Shown here piece after piece: positions 62,332 to 64,000 of a stretch of DNA of 64,000 nucleotides. A program made the translations under genes and the position numbers. The notes below the pieces were generated by a model. It was not told the origin of the DNA and made no database searches. It saw nothing but the letters and a program-made list of their open reading frames with translations. Source of the stretch: Chloroflexota bacterium (GTDB taxonomy: Bacteria; Chloroflexota; Anaerolineae; Aggregatilineales; Phototrophicaceae). Numbering within the stretch: position 1 is the first letter of the stretch; every line of letters begins with the position of its first letter. Location of the stretch: the NCBI GenBank assembly GCA_020161935.1, contig JAIUNI010000002.1, positions 744,001 to 808,000 on the forward strand. Direction: 5' to 3'.

Positions 62332-62529
62332 ATGGCTTCAGTTGAATTTTACGATGTGAAGACTCGCTCGAAGGTCAAGATTGACGACAAGAACATTACG
62401 AAGGTCAAGATGGATACCAAGAGCGGCCCGCGTTACGCGATCAAGGGCAAGACCGAAGATGGTCGGAACCTGACCAAGTTCGTAGGCGCGGCGGACTGGG
62501 AAAAGTTGAAGTACAAGGAAGTCAAGTAA
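62332..62529 (+). CDS. 65-aa conserved-looking small protein
   Basis: The ATG at 62332 has AAAGGAG upstream. The protein is Lys-rich and beta-rich (EFYDVKTRSKVKIDDKNITK, GPRYAIKGKTEDGRNLTKFV), like small single-domain proteins. It is followed 17 bp later by a perfect 12-bp terminator. The promoter, ribosome site and terminator together support a real gene, but its role is unknown. Confidence 0.8.
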   Translation: MASVEFYDVKTRSKVKIDDKNITKVKMDTKSGPRYAIKGKTEDGRNLTKFVGAADWEKLKYKEVK

Positions 62530-62546
62530 TTCTTGACTGCCCAGAA

Positions 62547-62574
62547 AAACGAGGGAGCTTAGGCTCCCTCGTTT
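62547..62574. terminator. Terminator of the 65-aa gene
   Basis: A perfect 12-bp stem AAACGAGGGAGC/GCTCCCTCGTTT with a TTAG tetraloop, symmetric and so usable for the convergent gene at 62587 as well. Confidence 0.88.
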
Positions 62575-62586
62575 GATTCTAGGGGG

Positions 62587-63765
62587 TTAACCGTTGTGGA
62601 TAATCGAGATGTTGAGCGTTATCCCACAGCCGCCCGCGTCAGTCTGACCGACGACGCTGATTTCCGTCTCGGAGACGATGGTGAAATCATAAGTGAGCGG
62701 TTGGCCTTCAACCGTCATGGTGGCGATAAAGCGGTTCGGTTCGGGGTTTTCCACCACAATATCACCCGGCGCGGTTTGCCCTGACGAATTCATAAACGTG
62801 ACAATATCAAACGGCGCATCACCGAGCGTTAGGGAAATCGACGGGAAGATACCGGCAGTCACATAAGCCGCGCATTCACCCGTTCCTACAGCCTCGGTCA
62901 CGGTATACGTCCAGCTCCCCGGCAGCGGCGCGATTGCGTCACCAGATGCAGTCGCTTCCGGCGTGGCTTCCAGCGCGGGCGCGACTATGATGCCTTCCGG
63001 CAGCAGGGAGAGCGGGAGGGCGACGAGTTCGGCCTCCACATACGGCTCTGGCCCGACCGGTTCGCCGTCTGCCGCGCCATTCGCATCCAGCGGCACGCGG
63101 GCACGGCTGCCTGCGGGAATGGTGACGGTAACGCCATCCGAAGTGACCGTGCCTTCGCCTTCCACCACGCTTACGGTCATTTCGCCGCCCGGCTGCGCTT
63201 GGAAGTAGGCGCTTGAACCGAGTGTGATCTGGGCTTCGTTGACGGTCAGGTTAATCTTACCCTGACCTTCCGGCGTTTGAATCAGGATGCCACTGCTGGG
63301 CGCTTGCTCGCACGGCGCATCGTTGAGGCCGCTCTTGAAGTAGAAGGCTTGGAGCGGCGTTTGTTCTTCTTCCGCCGCGTTGGTCACTTCCACATCCCCA
63401 AAAAGGATCAGGGTGACATTTTGACCGGGGAGCGTTTCGGGCAGGTTGGCCTGAATTTTCATGAGCGCCACGCCCCACGCATCCTCATCCGTATCCAGCG
63501 GGCTGAGGACAAAGTTTTTAACCGACGCAATTTGCACCAGATCACCGGGTTCAGTGAACGTGAATGCCGGCGCATCGTCCACCGCTTCCGCACTCAGGTT
63601 GATATTGCCGTAACAGGCTTGGTTACGCCCTGTTTCGGCACAGGCGAGGTCAGTCGCATCCAACGCGGTCTTTACAATCGTTGGGCAGTCGGCAGCACTC
63701 ACCGCCGCTGCCGAGACACAAAAGATCATTAGAACGTACAACGGCCAATAACGAATCGTTTTCAA
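62587..63765 (-). CDS. Secreted protein of unknown function, upper gene of a paralogue pair
   Basis: The 392-aa protein has a signal peptide (PLYVLMIFCVSAAAVSAAD) and a Cys-containing mature domain (NINLSAEAVDDAPAFTF, AWGVALMKIQANLP) with a middle FecR-like beta stretch. The C-terminal ~100 residues (PNRFIATMTVEGQ, SETEISVVGQTDAGGCG) are related to the protein at the right edge. No enzyme motif is seen. Confidence 0.75.
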   Translation of the reverse strand: MKTIRYWPLYVLMIFCVSAAAVSAADCPTIVKTALDATDLACAETGRNQACYGNINLSAEAVDDAPAFTFTEPGDLVQIASVKNFVLSPLDTDEDAWGVALMKIQANLPETLPGQNVTLILFGDVEVTNAAEEEQTPLQAFYFKSGLNDAPCEQAPSSGILIQTPEGQGKINLTVNEAQITLGSSAYFQAQPGGEMTVSVVEGEGTVTSDGVTVTIPAGSRARVPLDANGAADGEPVGPEPYVEAELVALPLSLLPEGIIVAPALEATPEATASGDAIAPLPGSWTYTVTEAVGTGECAAYVTAGIFPSISLTLGDAPFDIVTFMNSSGQTAPGDIVVENPEPNRFIATMTVEGQPLTYDFTIVSETEISVVGQTDAGGCGITLNISIIHNG

Positions 63766-63807
63766 CTCTCACCCCTCCTCACTCAAAAAAATGATGGTTA
63801 GCTGTCT

Positions 63808-64000
63808 TTACGGTGATTGCATCGTAAAGGTTGAAGTCAGTGTGCAGCTCCCGCGTATATCAACCGTCATGACTACTTGGCCTTCAAGCCGACTTTCGCT
63901 CAGTAAGTGATATTCTTGATGGATCGTTCCGTTCTGGATGGTCGCGTCAATGACGTAGGTGTTCGGGTCGGGTTGGGTAATGGTGTTGTCGCCCTGAAAC
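63808..64000 (-). CDS. C-terminal fragment of a secreted paralogue, cut by the window edge
   Basis: The last 63 codons are visible, ending SCTLTSTFTMQSP-stop. The segment PDPNTYVIDATIQNG..LLSESRLEGQVV..GSCTLT aligns with PEPNRFIATMTVEG..IVSETEISVVGQT..GGCGIT in the adjacent gene. It lies 42 bp upstream of that gene's start on the same strand, so they are probably tandem paralogues in one operon. Confidence 0.72.
   Translation of the reverse strand, partial: FQGDNTITQPDPNTYVIDATIQNGTIHQEYHLLSESRLEGQVVMTVDIRGSCTLTSTFTMQSP

Noticed and set aside
62084..62345. Short frames on both strands upstream of the 65-aa gene
   Set aside because: AT-rich DNA with no ribosome site or family; better explained as a promoter region.

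Overview
The window is one contiguous bacterial chromosomal segment of moderate-to-high GC. It most resembles a Chloroflexota (Anaerolineae-like) genome. The clues are a cytochrome oxidase subunit II with a fused cytochrome c domain, many FHA, Ser/Thr-kinase, SH3b, LysM and WD40 proteins, Thr/Ala/Glu/Pro-rich extracytoplasmic tails, and gene-poor gaps full of short palindromic repeats. Taxonomy is inferred from content only. No rRNA, phage, CRISPR array, transposase or replication origin was seen; one tRNA is present.

Layout. 1-2.6 kb: ctaD (cut by the window edge) and ctaC on the minus strand. 2.9-10.3 kb: a plus-strand FHA gene beside a long minus-strand run (FHA/receiver/FHA, SDR, three tandem paralogues of an unrecognised ~430-454-aa family, a biotin carrier domain, an SMR transporter). 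10.6-18.2 kb: LysM protein, PLC-like hydrolase, fatty-acid-hydroxylase family protein, SH3 lipoprotein, and a 1205-aa Ser/Thr kinase with a large extracellular part. 18.3-32.6 kb: metabolic and stress genes (VOC dioxygenase-like, Orn/Lys/Arg decarboxylase, DUF421, two DinB-like proteins, uridine-kinase-like, D-aminoacylase, DHA2 pump, nucleoside hydrolase, MOSC, tRNA-Ala, beta-lactamase-fold hydrolase). 32.7-44 kb: HAD phosphatase, PadR regulator with a coupled membrane protein, biotin carboxylase with DUF983, a 25-codon Arg-rich ORF, peptide deformylase, a cNMP/PH-domain membrane protein, a TPR protein. 44-51.6 kb: dgoD-like dehydratase and secreted WD40/propeller proteins in a repeat-rich, rearranged stretch. 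51.9-56.4 kb: Gld-like ABC exporter operon. 56.6-64 kb: FHA-FHA-TIR protein, histidine kinase, MaoC hydratase, esterase, a 65-aa protein, and two related secreted proteins at the right edge.

Functional links. Phospho-dependent signalling recurs: three FHA proteins, a transmembrane Ser/Thr kinase, a histidine kinase, a receiver lacking its phospho-acceptor and a TIR domain apparently lacking its catalytic Glu. The biotin carboxylase and the biotin carrier look like two halves of one acyl-CoA carboxylase alpha chain, encoded about 31 kb apart.

The most striking non-coding result is a set of miniature mobile elements. Two families carry imperfect terminal inverted repeats beginning GGTRG and 8-bp target duplications. 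One copy is nested inside another, and uninterrupted copies of the same site exist elsewhere in the window. There is also a dispersed 20-nt palindrome family, GGAC-NNN-core-N'N'N'-GTCC, whose stem triplets covary.
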